Shown: positions 8,596-17,197 of the stretch, in pieces | How positions within the stretch are numbered: position 1 is the stretch's first letter | How the letters are laid out: the number at the start of each line of letters is the position of its first letter | DNA from: Chloroflexota bacterium | GTDB lineage: Bacteria > Chloroflexota > Anaerolineae > UBA4142 | Direction: 5' to 3' | Length of the DNA: 64,000 nucleotides | Assembly (NCBI GenBank): GCA_023381515.1 | Contig: JAMCQI010000039.1 | Span: 1-64,000 of the forward strand | Notes under the pieces: generated by a model | What the model saw: only the letters and a program-made list of their open reading frames with translations | What the model was told of the DNA's origin: nothing | The model's database searches: none | Position numbers and translations under genes: made by a program

Positions 8596-8913
8596 CCCGT
8601 CCCTTTTTGGCATGTTCCGCAATGCCGAGTGAGTGGGCCACTCCCGCGCGCTCTCTTTCCCCTTGAGCATTGCCAGGACGCCGAGACCAAGCCCAATGAT
8701 GGTCATGGCAACGGACTCGTTCCGATCGCTCGCGCCGTACCCGATTACTTCACTTTCGAGCACGGCGGCCTTGAGCCCAGGGTCAGCTCCGCGCAGATAC
8801 TACGCAACCGACAACCCAGTGAATCCTCCGCCCACGATGGCGACTTTAGCCTCTTGGTCTCCTGGCAAAGGGTCTTTGGCACACAAAGGCCCGTAGGTTG
8901 GCAGCCAAAAGGC
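8596..8913 (-). pseudogene. Remnant of a DAO-type FAD-dependent oxidoreductase
   Basis: Reading leftwards from 8913, the conceptual protein starts FWLPTYGPLCAKDPLPGD and continues through the dinucleotide-binding motif VAIVGGGFTGLSVA, an in-frame TAG at 8800-8802, then YLRGADPGL, LESEVIGYGASDRNESVAMT and GLGLGVLAM. A frameshift follows near 8650 and the similarity ends by about 8600. The pattern (FWL near the N-terminus, GxGxxG, then GYGASxRN) is that of gamma-glutamylputrescine-oxidase/DadA-like enzymes. Only about 100 of roughly 400 expected residues remain, so this is a truncated, decayed gene. Confidence 0.8.
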
Positions 8914-8976
8914 TCACATCCGAATGATCGCTGCGCATCGCCGTCCTGCTTGGGTCGGGATCGGCGCACCACTGGC

Positions 8977-9004
8977 ATTATACCCTCAAGGTCGAACGCG
9001 TCAA
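8977..9004 (-). promoter_or_regulatory. Promoter upstream of the oxidoreductase remnant and M3 peptidase
   Basis: On the minus strand TTGACG (9004-8999) and TATAAT (8982-8977) are separated by 16 bp. It overlaps the 3' end of murJ. It probably served the lost oxidoreductase and now drives the peptidase-sortase pair. Confidence 0.6.
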
Positions 9005-10659
9005 GCAACGCGCCAACGCGACATTGCGATTTGGAGGACGCGCCCGCCCTCTTCCAGCCGCAACGCCCAGGCCAACAACGCGTATGTCAACAACCCGGCG
9101 AGGCCAGGGACAAGCACGCGCGCCCAAGTCGAAACGGTCATTTGGTCGGATAGGCCGAGGATGCCTGCTGCCACGAGGCCCATCAGGGCAGAAGCAGCCA
9201 ACATTTTGCCCACCGCGGACAGGATTACCTTTGGATTCAAATCCGCAAGGCGAGTCTGAGTCAGCCAGAGCATGATGAGCGCGTGCCCGGTTAACTGCGC
9301 AGAATTTGCGAGCACAAGGCCAATCATCCCGTGGGAGTGGACGAGGGCAAGGGCAACAACCAGATAGATGGCAACTCCGGCGAACGCGACGAGGTTCGGC
9401 GTGACCGTGTTCTTGCGAGCATAAAAAGCAAAGACGAGTGGCTGATCGACGGCGGCGAAGGGGAGACCGATCAAATAGAACCGCAAGGCCATTGCCGTCC
9501 AATAGGTATCATTCGCCGTAAATGCCCCGTGCTCAAACAGGAGCGCAACTATGGGGTGGGCCAGCACGAAAAGACCGACGGCGGCCGGAAGGATGAGAAA
9601 GAGAACGAGCCTCAAACCAAAAACTAACGTCCTTTGGAATTCCGCGGAAGGCGCAACGGTGTCAGAGAGCCCGGCGCCGCCGTCTTCCTTGCGCTCATGG
9701 GCGGCTTGTGTTTGCCGGCTCAGCTGGGGCAGAATCGCGAATGCGATCGCGGTTCCTACCAAGCCCAGGGGAAACTGGATGAGAACCGTCGCGTCTGTCA
9801 TCCAGGCGAGGGACTGTGGACCGGTAAAGGAAGCCAGATTTCGATCGATGGCGACCCCCACCACACCGATTCCCAGACCTCCTACCACTGGCACGTAGAG
9901 TTTCACAATTCGGCGCAGAGCGGGATGCGCAAGGTCCACTTTAAAGTGATAGCGCATGTCTCTGAGACCAGGTACCTGCAATAGAACCTGGAGCGCAGAT
10001 CCAACGAGGATGCCGACAATCAGACTGGTGATGCCGAGAACCGGAGTCAGTGCGAGGGCGACGACGACAATACCGACGTTGTAGGCTGCCGTCGTAAAAG
10101 CCGGAAAAGTAAAGCGCTTGAGCGCATACAGCAAACCGGTGATGATGCCCGACATGCCAAGAAAAAAAACGGCTGGAAGAATCAGGCGGATCATTTGGAC
10201 GGCGGCACTCTGGAGCGAAGGGTCATAACCGGCGCCGAGAATCCAGACCAGCTGAGGGGCAAAAAGCTCGAGGAGGAGAACGGTGGCGGCGAGCCCAACG
10301 GCAATCACATTGATCACAATACTCGCCACCTGCCACAACTCATCTCTGTCTGCACGATCGGCGAGGTCCGAAAAGAGGGGAACGAGCGCGGCGCTTACCA
10401 TCCCGCCAACCAGAAAATCGTAAAGCGTCTGGATGATAGTCGCCGCAACTCTAAAGACGCTCACGTAGCCGGTGGCGCCGAACAAGGACGCGATCACAGT
10501 CTCGCGCACGAGCCCGAACACACGGCTGGCCACATTTCCGACGCCGATGATGGCAGCGGCCGTCACAAGGCCGCCTTGGGCCACGTCAGCTGCCGCTTGT
10601 GTGCCCGCGACAGGGGGCTCTACTTGCCCCTCCTCGACGAGTGCGGGCTCAATCGCCAT
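9001..10659 (-). CDS. murJ: Lipid II flippase MurJ
   Basis: 552 aa, about 14 membrane helices. MurJ belongs to the MOP superfamily and moves lipid II across the membrane for peptidoglycan assembly. Characteristic stretches are SRVFGLVRETVIASLFG in the first helix region and the Pro/Gly-rich FPLGLVGTAIAFAILPQLS later. The start (ATG 10659) lies inside the 3' end of the ttuA-like gene (11-bp overlap) and has no clear ribosome-binding site, which suggests coupled translation. An N-terminal extension of about 30 Gln/Ala/Glu residues precedes the first helix. Confidence 0.93.
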   Translation of the reverse strand: MAIEPALVEEGQVEPPVAGTQAAADVAQGGLVTAAAIIGVGNVASRVFGLVRETVIASLFGATGYVSVFRVAATIIQTLYDFLVGGMVSAALVPLFSDLADRADRDELWQVASIVINVIAVGLAATVLLLELFAPQLVWILGAGYDPSLQSAAVQMIRLILPAVFFLGMSGIITGLLYALKRFTFPAFTTAAYNVGIVVVALALTPVLGITSLIVGILVGSALQVLLQVPGLRDMRYHFKVDLAHPALRRIVKLYVPVVGGLGIGVVGVAIDRNLASFTGPQSLAWMTDATVLIQFPLGLVGTAIAFAILPQLSRQTQAAHERKEDGGAGLSDTVAPSAEFQRTLVFGLRLVLFLILPAAVGLFVLAHPIVALLFEHGAFTANDTYWTAMALRFYLIGLPFAAVDQPLVFAFYARKNTVTPNLVAFAGVAIYLVVALALVHSHGMIGLVLANSAQLTGHALIMLWLTQTRLADLNPKVILSAVGKMLAASALMGLVAAGILGLSDQMTVSTWARVLVPGLAGLLTYALLAWALRLEEGGRVLQIAMSRWRVA

Positions 10660-11662
10660 TGGGTGCCGAAGTGATCGTCATTTCAGTATCTGTTTCATTT
10701 TGCGATCCTTGCGACGCGTCGGAAAGAGGGACCCCGTCTGAAAGGGAAATGTCCCACATCCGGCAAAAGGCGCAGCGCCCGGGTGCGCTCGTGGGCTGTC
10801 CGCAGACCTCGCATTCGTGCAGTTTTTCTCGATCATTCGCTTGCTCAAACAGCCCGTTTTGGCGGGCGCGCAGGAATTCCAGGTAAAACCCTAGCTTGGC
10901 TCCGGGCGACTGGGCCTCGAGCTGATTCAAGAGTGTCTTGTAGAAATTGGTTAGGTTGCCTGCCGCGTGAGGGCATTCGACATAGATGTAATCGATGCCG
11001 CGCACGAGGGCATAGGTCGCCGTCTCGCGCTCGTAAAATCGACAGAAAGGCTTTGCCTTTTTCGCCAGTCCTGAATCAGAGGGGGGCAAGACCGGCGCCT
11101 GGCGCGCTAGATATCCGGCCTGCCACCGAAGAGTATTCTGCATGAGGACCGCGACTTCATCGTCCAAATTATGCCCTGTTGCGAGCACAGCATAGCCGTT
11201 GCGCGCGGCCACGCGGTTCATGACGTAACGCTTGGTCAGGCCGCACGCCGCGCACGGCTTGCCGTGGCCGCGTGTTTTCTCATGTGCGATTTCAGGGATC
11301 GACTTCCCGTAGGTTCCTTTAATATCGACGACGTGAAGCGTTGACTCGGGATAGCGAGCAGCAAAAGAACGCGTTTTTTCTAGCGATTGGTCCGAGTAGG
11401 GAATCTTGTCGTTGATGCCCAACCCGATATACAGGGCATCGGCTCGGTAGCCCAACCGGACCAGCGCCTCCCAAAGAGACAACGAATCCTTGCCGCCGCT
11501 GACGGCGACAAGAACGCGGTCTTGCTTGGAGAACATCCGATATTTCTCAATGGTCCGGTCCGTCTGTGATAGAAACCACTCATCATAGTGCTCGCCGCAC
11601 AATGCGAGCTTGTGCTGGCGCATATTGATGATTGCTGCATCACCACATTTTCTGCAACGCAT
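10649..11662 (-). CDS. ttuA: tRNA 2-thiolation enzyme, TtuA/NcsA-type
   Basis: 337 aa. Zinc-finger ligands Cys3, Cys6, Cys22 and His25 open the protein. The PP-loop ATP site SGGKDS is at 55-60. The Fe-S cysteines are in KPCAACG and YVECPHA, and a second zinc finger (CEVC and CAFC) lies near the C-terminus. This is the layout of TtuA, which adenylates a tRNA uridine and replaces oxygen with sulfur delivered by a ubiquitin-like carrier. The cognate carrier gene lies 47 bp upstream. TtuA is best known for making 2-thioribothymidine at T-loop position 54 in thermophiles; the target here is inferred. Confidence 0.87.
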   Translation of the reverse strand: MRCRKCGDAAIINMRQHKLALCGEHYDEWFLSQTDRTIEKYRMFSKQDRVLVAVSGGKDSLSLWEALVRLGYRADALYIGLGINDKIPYSDQSLEKTRSFAARYPESTLHVVDIKGTYGKSIPEIAHEKTRGHGKPCAACGLTKRYVMNRVAARNGYAVLATGHNLDDEVAVLMQNTLRWQAGYLARQAPVLPPSDSGLAKKAKPFCRFYERETATYALVRGIDYIYVECPHAAGNLTNFYKTLLNQLEAQSPGAKLGFYLEFLRARQNGLFEQANDREKLHECEVCGQPTSAPGRCAFCRMWDISLSDGVPLSDASQGSQNETDTEMTITSAPNGD

Positions 11663-11709
11663 CCCTCACCCCACTCGACCTAATGAACCAATGCCTGTTT
11701 TCGAATCCG

Positions 11710-11898
11710 CTACCCGCCCGAGACGACGGCTACAAGCTTGACGTGGTCCTCCTCCTTGAGAACAACGTCATCCGTGGAGAGTTTACCGTTAACGACGACG
11801 AGTACACTCTCCGGATCGATCCCGATTCTCTTGACGGCATCGCGGGCGGTTATGCCACCCTTGATCTCCCATTTCTTGTCTCGAAAGGTGATTTCCAT
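11710..11898 (-). CDS. ttuB: ThiS/MoaD-like sulfur carrier protein, TtuB-type
   Basis: 62 aa, beta-grasp fold size, ending in the Gly-Gly tail (VAVVSGG) that becomes a thiocarboxylate. ATG 11898 is chosen because the promoter -10 box lies only 10 bp upstream. A longer reading would overlap the promoter. The gene is directly followed by the ttuA-like gene, so a role as its sulfur donor is more likely than thiamine or molybdopterin synthesis, although ThiS/MoaD homologues look alike. Confidence 0.85.
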   Translation of the reverse strand: MEITFRDKKWEIKGGITARDAVKRIGIDPESVLVVVNGKLSTDDVVLKEEDHVKLVAVVSGG

Positions 11899-11908
11899 AA
11901 CAAAGGTG

Positions 11909-11937
11909 ATTCTACAACATTTGGGACAGAGGGTCAA
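11909..11937 (-). promoter_or_regulatory. Promoter of ttuB-ttuA-murJ
   Basis: Minus strand TTGACC (11937-11932), 17 bp, TAGAAT (11914-11909). Transcription should begin about 3-4 nt before the ttuB ATG, so the mRNA is almost leaderless and has no Shine-Dalgarno sequence. Confidence 0.75.
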
Positions 11938-11967
11938 TCAAACGAAACGGCGGACGTTTGTCCGCCG
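11938..11967 (-). terminator. Terminator of glnA
   Basis: CGGCGGAC and GTCCGCCG (11948-11967) form an 8-bp stem with a 4-nt loop. It is followed on the minus strand by TTTCGTTTG. It insulates glnA from the ttuB promoter immediately beyond. Confidence 0.75.
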
Positions 11968-11988
11968 CCAGCTAGGAGTCCGTTCTGC

Positions 11989-13326
11989 TTAAACGACCTC
12001 AAAATAGCGGGACCATTCCCAGGCGCTGACTTGAAGCCGGTATTCATCCCATTCCCGCCGCTTGGCACGAACGAATCCCTTGTAAGCGTGGTCTCCGAGC
12101 GCCTCACGCATCAGCGGGTCACAGTCAAGTTCCGAGAGCGCCTCGCCCAGCGACCCCGGAAGCATTCCGATACCCTTTTCCCTCAGATCGTCCTCGGTGA
12201 ATTCATAGGCACTTTCCTCAATCGGCGGCGGCGCCTTGAGCTTGCGCGTGACCCCGTCAAGGCCTGCCGTCAGCATTGCCGCAAGCATCAGATAAGGATT
12301 GCTGCTTGGGTCCGGACAGCGCAGTTCCATTCGTGTGGACTGTTCGCGACCCGCCGAATAGCGCGGAATGCGAATCAAAGCGGAACGATTGATCTGACCC
12401 CAGCAGATATAGACCGGCGCCTCGTAGCCGGGGACGAGCCGTTTGTACGAATTGACTGTCGGTGCGACAATGGCAGAAAAACCGCGCGCATGCCCGAGCT
12501 GACCGGCGAGGAAGCTGTAGGCGAGGGAAGAGAGCTTGTAGTCATCGCTCGGATCGAAGAACAGATTCGTCTTGCCCGAAGGATCAAAGAGGCTCTGATG
12601 CGTGTGCATGCCCGAGCCGTTGATACCCGCCAGCGGTTTGGGCATGAAGGTGGCGTAGAGGTCGTGCGCTTGAGCCACCGCCTTGACGGTGTATTTGAAG
12701 GTCATCAGCGTGTCGGCGCTGGTCAGCGCGTCCTCATAGCGGAAATTGATCTCGTGCTGTCCATTGGCCACCTCGTGGTGCCCGCGTTCGACATCAATTC
12801 CGAGAGCTTCGAGAGCGAGGATAATATCCTGACGCACCTCGGAAGCCAGGTCTCGCGGTGAGAAATCGAAATAGCCGCCGACATCGTGCGGAACGGGCTT
12901 GGCGTTATCTTCTTTGCGGAATAGGAAAAACTCTGGCTCGGAGGCGGTAAAGTAGCGCAATCCCATGGCCTCAGCCCGTTTGAGAGCGCGCCTGAGTACG
13001 CCGCGTGGATCGCCCTCGAATGGCTCACCATCCGGGCGGTAGGCGTCGCAGATGATGCGGGCCACACGGTGATCGCCCTCCGTCCACGGAAGCACACGAT
13101 AGGTGGCGACGTCTGGCATCATAAACATGTCGCTCTCGTAGATGCGGGCAAACCCCTGCATCGAGGAGCCGTCGAACCAAATACCATGTTCCAGTGCTTC
13201 TCCGAGCTTGGAGAGCGGTATGGTAATGTTCTTGATCGCGCCAACCACGTCGGTCAACTGAAGGCTGACGAACTGCACTCCATCTGCCCGCGCCCGTTCG
13301 ATCAGTTCCTTTTTCTCGTCACCCAC
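11989..13326 (-). CDS. glnA: Glutamine synthetase type I
   Basis: 445 aa from GTG 13326 (GGAGGAG just upstream); a longer frame to 13416 would run through the 5' hairpin and is rejected. It makes glutamine from glutamate, ammonia and ATP in the cytosol. Signature stretches are WFDGSSMQGF, the metal/ATP loop NGSGMHTHQSLF and NRSALIRIPRY. The adenylylation-loop Tyr of enterobacterial enzymes is not evident, and the length fits the GSI-alpha group that is controlled by feedback rather than adenylylation. It is transcribed alone between its own promoter and terminator. PII and Amt genes sit at the far right of the window. Confidence 0.95.
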   Translation of the reverse strand: MGDEKKELIERARADGVQFVSLQLTDVVGAIKNITIPLSKLGEALEHGIWFDGSSMQGFARIYESDMFMMPDVATYRVLPWTEGDHRVARIICDAYRPDGEPFEGDPRGVLRRALKRAEAMGLRYFTASEPEFFLFRKEDNAKPVPHDVGGYFDFSPRDLASEVRQDIILALEALGIDVERGHHEVANGQHEINFRYEDALTSADTLMTFKYTVKAVAQAHDLYATFMPKPLAGINGSGMHTHQSLFDPSGKTNLFFDPSDDYKLSSLAYSFLAGQLGHARGFSAIVAPTVNSYKRLVPGYEAPVYICWGQINRSALIRIPRYSAGREQSTRMELRCPDPSSNPYLMLAAMLTAGLDGVTRKLKAPPPIEESAYEFTEDDLREKGIGMLPGSLGEALSELDCDPLMREALGDHAYKGFVRAKRREWDEYRLQVSAWEWSRYFEVV

Positions 13327-13355
13327 TGCCCATCTCCTCCCCGTCGAGACAAAAT

Positions 13356-13392
13356 GCAGCAGCCAGAGTTCGCGACCCGCTCTGGCTGCTGC
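13356..13392 (-). other. Stem-loop at the 5' end of glnA mRNA
   Basis: A perfect 13-bp inverted repeat (13356-13368 and 13380-13392) has an 11-nt loop. The predicted transcription start (about 13390) falls at the first base of the stem, so the mRNA would begin with this hairpin. Only ATTTTGT follows, too weak for a confident terminator. An mRNA stabiliser, a protein-binding site or a weak attenuator are all possible. Confidence 0.7.
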
Positions 13393-13396
13393 GTCC

Positions 13397-13424
13397 ATTT
13401 TACATGAAACGGGCAAGCTGTCAA
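13397..13424 (-). promoter_or_regulatory. Promoter of glnA
   Basis: Minus strand TTGACA (13424-13419), 16 bp, TAAAAT (13402-13397). It lies 64 bp upstream of the GTG start. Confidence 0.75.
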
Positions 13425-13446
13425 TTTTCTCGAGCCGAGTCCTCGC

Positions 13447-14766
13447 TCAGTGCGCCCTTGCCACCTCGGCTTGTTCCGCTGGCACCTGCTTTGGCTGCAT
13501 TGGACCGGCCGTCGAGACGACATACCGCTCAGGGAGCGCATACTTTTGGACGACGGCCACGATTTGATCGGGCGTTATCCCCTTGATGATTCCGGGATAG
13601 CGTTCCAGGTAATCCAAACCGAGGTCAAAGGATTCGATATCGCTCAATGTGGCGCCTACCCCTTCGTTCGTCTCCAACCGGAGAGCAAGCGAGCCTGTCA
13701 TAAAGTCCACGGCTTCGCCAAGCTCATCCGCGGAGACGGGTTGGGTGCGCAGCCGATATATCTCATCCAGAATCCCCGCAATAGCCCGCTCTAGGTTGCG
13801 CGGATTCACTCCCGCGTGAATCGCCCACGGTCCCGGCCCGACGTTTGCTTCGACGCTGCTATAGACATAGTAGGCCAACCCCTGCTTATCCCGAACACTA
13901 GCGCCAAGCCTTCCATAAAGGCCCAGCCGCCCGAAGATCAAGTCCCCAACATTCAGGGCATAGAAGTCGGGATCGGTGCGGCGCAAGCCAACGTATCCCA
14001 GGACGAGATCCGTCTGAGTTTTTCCTTCCAAAGGTGAATCCGCCCTCATTACGCTCGTCGCCGCTGGCGAGTCGGGGATGACATGCGCCGGTCCAAGTCC
14101 TCTGACCGGCCAATCCCCGAAAGCTCGGTTGACCTTCTCCAACGCCTGCTCAGGTGTAATATCGCCGACCAGCACAATCGCCGTCCGGTCGGGCCGGAAA
14201 TAGGTCGAGTGGTAGTTCTTGAGGGCTGGCACCCGCAACTTGGAAACCGTTTCGACCGTTCCGTCCGACAGGCGATGGTACGGATGCAGCGAAGGATAAA
14301 GGAGGCGGCGAAACTCGCGATAGGCCACGCGCTGTGTATCCTGGTCGGCCTCTTTCAAGTCTGTAACGATCTCGTTTCGCAGCTTGTCCACTTCCTCGCG
14401 CGGGAAAGTGGGGTTCCTGAGAACATCAGAAGCGATGTCGAGAAGGCGATCGAAATCCTCCACGAGACACTTGCCGCTGAACCCAATGCTCTCCATGCCC
14501 GAACCGACGCCGAAGGACATGCCGGCGCGGTCCAGCTCTTCGTTTAGTTGCTGGAACGAGCGCTTGCGCGTCCCGCGCTGTAGAGCGGCCGTCGTCATTT
14601 CGGCCAATCCGGCCGTCTCAGAAGTATCGTACAGTGCGCCGGCACGGATGCGACCCCGCAGCGTCACAGACGGATTATGGGGATTTTGCTTGACGAGCAC
14701 GACTAACCCATTGTCCAAAGTCGTGCGGGTGACTGTCTCGGGAGTAATAGGAAGTGTGACTGGCAT
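13447..14766 (-). CDS. M16 peptidase family protein, non-catalytic subunit
   Basis: 439 aa. ATG 14766 has GGAG upstream, and the longer frame into the preceding gene is rejected. It has two M16 half-domains with the usual N-terminal TLDNGLVVLV strand. At the position of the zinc motif HxxEH it reads AGLAEMTTAALQRGT (residues 52-66), so both His are missing and it cannot bind zinc there. It lies 13 bp after the intact M16 gene. Bacterial two-gene M16 pairs commonly consist of one active and one inactive chain forming a heterodimer that degrades or processes peptides. Confidence 0.88.
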   Translation of the reverse strand: MPVTLPITPETVTRTTLDNGLVVLVKQNPHNPSVTLRGRIRAGALYDTSETAGLAEMTTAALQRGTRKRSFQQLNEELDRAGMSFGVGSGMESIGFSGKCLVEDFDRLLDIASDVLRNPTFPREEVDKLRNEIVTDLKEADQDTQRVAYREFRRLLYPSLHPYHRLSDGTVETVSKLRVPALKNYHSTYFRPDRTAIVLVGDITPEQALEKVNRAFGDWPVRGLGPAHVIPDSPAATSVMRADSPLEGKTQTDLVLGYVGLRRTDPDFYALNVGDLIFGRLGLYGRLGASVRDKQGLAYYVYSSVEANVGPGPWAIHAGVNPRNLERAIAGILDEIYRLRTQPVSADELGEAVDFMTGSLALRLETNEGVGATLSDIESFDLGLDYLERYPGIIKGITPDQIVAVVQKYALPERYVVSTAGPMQPKQVPAEQAEVARAH

Positions 14767-14779
14767 TGATTTTTCTCCG

Positions 14780-16126
14780 TTATCCCCGCGTGCGCCTGGC
14801 TGACTTGCGCGTGCCTCGGGCACGGCGCCGCACCGGCCGGGGCGCGGGAGCCTCCTCGTTCGGGATAAACCATCCAACCGTCCGATTCGTCTCGGTCAAG
14901 TATTTGGCGGCTGCACGCTGCACGTCGTCCTTGGACACTTTTTCAAGTTGATCAAGAAATCGATCATACATCTTGTAAGAAGAGACGACCTCTAACTGGC
15001 CCAGCCAATAGCCGACGTTCATCACGCCGTCAGTCGCGTAGACGAACTGAGACCGCGCCTGCTTGATGACCTTTTCCAATTCCTGGTCCGTAATCGGTTT
15101 CGAGGCGATCTTGTCCAACTCGGAAAAAATCGCTCTTTCGACCTTCTCGATCGGCACGCCGGGCCGCACGGTGGCCGACACATCGATCGAGCCCGGATCG
15201 ATCGTGGTGCGAAAGCCGCAATCCACGTCCGCGGCCAGCTCCTTTTCGACCAGAGCGCGATAGAGACGCGAGGAGCGGCCCGGGCTGCCGTGCCCCGAAA
15301 AACTCATGCCCCCTACCCCGGACAAGACACCCGCAAGAACAAAGACTGGGAAAAAGTCGGGATCGGACGCCGCGGGGCCATGGTAAAGTGCGTGCAGGTA
15401 GCTGGTCGGACCCGGTCGGCGTAATACGACCCGCCGCTCGCCTTCCTGCGGCGGCTCGACGCCTCTGACGAGAGGGATGTCTGAACTGCGTGGAATGCCC
15501 CCAAAGGCTTTTTCGATGTCGCCGAGCATCTGATCGGGATCGAAATCCCCGGCCCCCACAATGATCGCGTTGTTCGGAACGTAGTAGGTTCTATAATGCC
15601 GGTACAGATCGTCCCTAGTCATACTTTCAAGGTCGACCTTCCAGCCGATGGTGTCGTGATGATAAGGGTGCACTTTGAACGCGGCCGCTTGCACTTCTTC
15701 TCCAAGCCAAAAGCGAGGATCATTCTCCCCCCCTTCGCGTTCAGAGATGATAACCGTCCTTTCACTGGCTACTTCGTTCGGATCAAAGATAGAATTGACC
15801 ATTCGATCCGACTCGATCCGCAGGGCGAGATCGATCCGGTCGCTCGGGAGCGTTTCGAAATAGGCCGTGAAATCCGTGGAGGTAAAAGCATTATCGACTC
15901 CGCCGTTTCGGTTGATGAGGTGCATGATGTCCCCCTTGCCTAGCGACGGCGTCCCTTTGAACATCATGTGCTCCACCCAGTGCGATATGCCGGTGATTCC
16001 CTGCACTTCATTTCTTGACCCGACCCGGTACCACACCCAGAAGGTTGCCACTGGGGAGGTCCGAACCGGCTGGAGGAGCACCATGAGTCCGTTGTCAAGA
16101 TGCGCTTCTCTGATTCCGTCCCTCAT
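14780..16126 (-). CDS. M16 zinc metallopeptidase, catalytic subunit
   Basis: 448 aa. ATG 16126 is chosen over TTG 16129 because GGGAGG is then well spaced. The inverted zinc motif HxxEH is His49-Trp-Val-Glu52-His53 in GISHWVEHMMFKGT, with the distal Glu in ISEREGGEND. The family includes mitochondrial processing peptidase and bacterial PqqL/YmxG-type enzymes. The C-terminus ends in an Arg-rich tail (RPVRRRARGTRKSARRTRG) not usual in the family, which may bind nucleic acid or membrane. It partners with the downstream non-catalytic chain, and mdh lies 12 bp upstream. Confidence 0.93.
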   Translation of the reverse strand: MRDGIREAHLDNGLMVLLQPVRTSPVATFWVWYRVGSRNEVQGITGISHWVEHMMFKGTPSLGKGDIMHLINRNGGVDNAFTSTDFTAYFETLPSDRIDLALRIESDRMVNSIFDPNEVASERTVIISEREGGENDPRFWLGEEVQAAAFKVHPYHHDTIGWKVDLESMTRDDLYRHYRTYYVPNNAIIVGAGDFDPDQMLGDIEKAFGGIPRSSDIPLVRGVEPPQEGERRVVLRRPGPTSYLHALYHGPAASDPDFFPVFVLAGVLSGVGGMSFSGHGSPGRSSRLYRALVEKELAADVDCGFRTTIDPGSIDVSATVRPGVPIEKVERAIFSELDKIASKPITDQELEKVIKQARSQFVYATDGVMNVGYWLGQLEVVSSYKMYDRFLDQLEKVSKDDVQRAAAKYLTETNRTVGWFIPNEEAPAPRPVRRRARGTRKSARRTRG

Positions 16127-16138
16127 CAATTCCTCCCC

Positions 16139-17080
16139 TCAGATGCCCATGACCTTGTTCAGCTCACGGACCGCGTTGGCTGACTTTTGCAGAGCGGCCA
16201 ATTCCTCCGGGTTGAGCTTCAGTTCGACTATCTGCTCGATCCCACCGCCGCCCAATTTGACCGGCACACCGGCGAAAACGCCCCGGATGCCGTATTGGCC
16301 GTCAAGGTACGCGATGGAGGGAAGAATCTTGTGCTTTTCGTACATGATGCTGTCGACCATTTCGGCAACTGCCGCGCTGGGAGCAAAGAAGGCAGACCCG
16401 GTTTTTAGCAAGTTGACAATTTCACCGCCTCCGTCACGAGTGCGCTTGACGAGAGCGTCGATGCGCTCCGGAGCAAGCAATTCCGTCAATGGGACACCCG
16501 CGACGGTCGTATAGCGCGGAAGCGGCAGCATCTGATCTCCGTGAGCGCCAAGGACGTAAGCGTCCACATTTTCCACGGAGACGCCAAGCTCCATAGAAAT
16601 AAAAGTGCGAAAGCGGGCACTATCGAGCACACCCGCCTGACCCATCACGCGCTGAGCGGGGAATTTGGTGCGATGCCACATGAGTTGAGTCATCGCGTCG
16701 ACCGGATTGGTGACGACAATGACAATGGCATTCGGCGCGTACTTGGCAATCTGGTCCGCCCACCCCCCGACAATCTTCATATTCGTGAGGATCAGATCGT
16801 CGCGGCTCATTCCCGGCTTGCGGGCAATTCCCGCGGTCATGACGACAATATTCGAGTCCGCAATTCGGTCATACCCGGCGCCCTCTTTGATCGTGACACC
16901 GGTGACACCCGCGTCATAGCTGACGATGGGGCCTGCCTCCAGCAGGTCGAGCGCCTCCCCTTCGGCAACTGCCTCGATGACATCCGCCAAGACGATATTG
17001 GCATAGTTTCGCTCGGCCAGTCTCTGAGCGGTCGTGGCGCCAACTTTGCCGGCCCCGACGACCGTGATCTTTTTTCGCAT
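16139..17080 (-). CDS. mdh: Malate dehydrogenase (LDH-like family)
   Basis: 313 aa. It oxidises malate to oxaloacetate with NAD. The N-terminal Rossmann motif is VVGAGKVGATTA (residues 6-17), Asp in VLADVIE selects NAD, and the catalytic His is in VLGAHGDQM. The proton-relay partners are VVTNPVDAM and the mobile-loop GMSRDDL. The length and the MRKKITVVGAGKVG start match the tetrameric MDH of Chloroflexus-type bacteria. It sits in the same direction and near gltA, giving two consecutive citric-acid-cycle enzymes. The 117-bp gap upstream shows no clear promoter or terminator. Confidence 0.95.
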   Translation of the reverse strand: MRKKITVVGAGKVGATTAQRLAERNYANIVLADVIEAVAEGEALDLLEAGPIVSYDAGVTGVTIKEGAGYDRIADSNIVVMTAGIARKPGMSRDDLILTNMKIVGGWADQIAKYAPNAIVIVVTNPVDAMTQLMWHRTKFPAQRVMGQAGVLDSARFRTFISMELGVSVENVDAYVLGAHGDQMLPLPRYTTVAGVPLTELLAPERIDALVKRTRDGGGEIVNLLKTGSAFFAPSAAVAEMVDSIMYEKHKILPSIAYLDGQYGIRGVFAGVPVKLGGGGIEQIVELKLNPEELAALQKSANAVRELNKVMGI

Positions 17081-17197
17081 GCTATCCTCCCAAAAGCTAG
17101 ATTAGGCTCGCTCCTTGCGGCAAGCGCGAAAAGGCGAATGGCCCGCGTCCGCGCGTGCCACTCGCCAGCTTGTGTACCACGCGAGCTACGATGAAGG

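Noticed and set aside
11632..12861. 409-codon open frame antisense to glnA
   Set aside because: It is the opposite-strand shadow of the glutamine synthetase gene and has no ribosome-binding site or family resemblance.
17081..17197. Promoter or terminator between the cupin gene and mdh
   Set aside because: A weak TTGC/GCAA hairpin is present, but no T-run or convincing -35/-10 pair could be identified.
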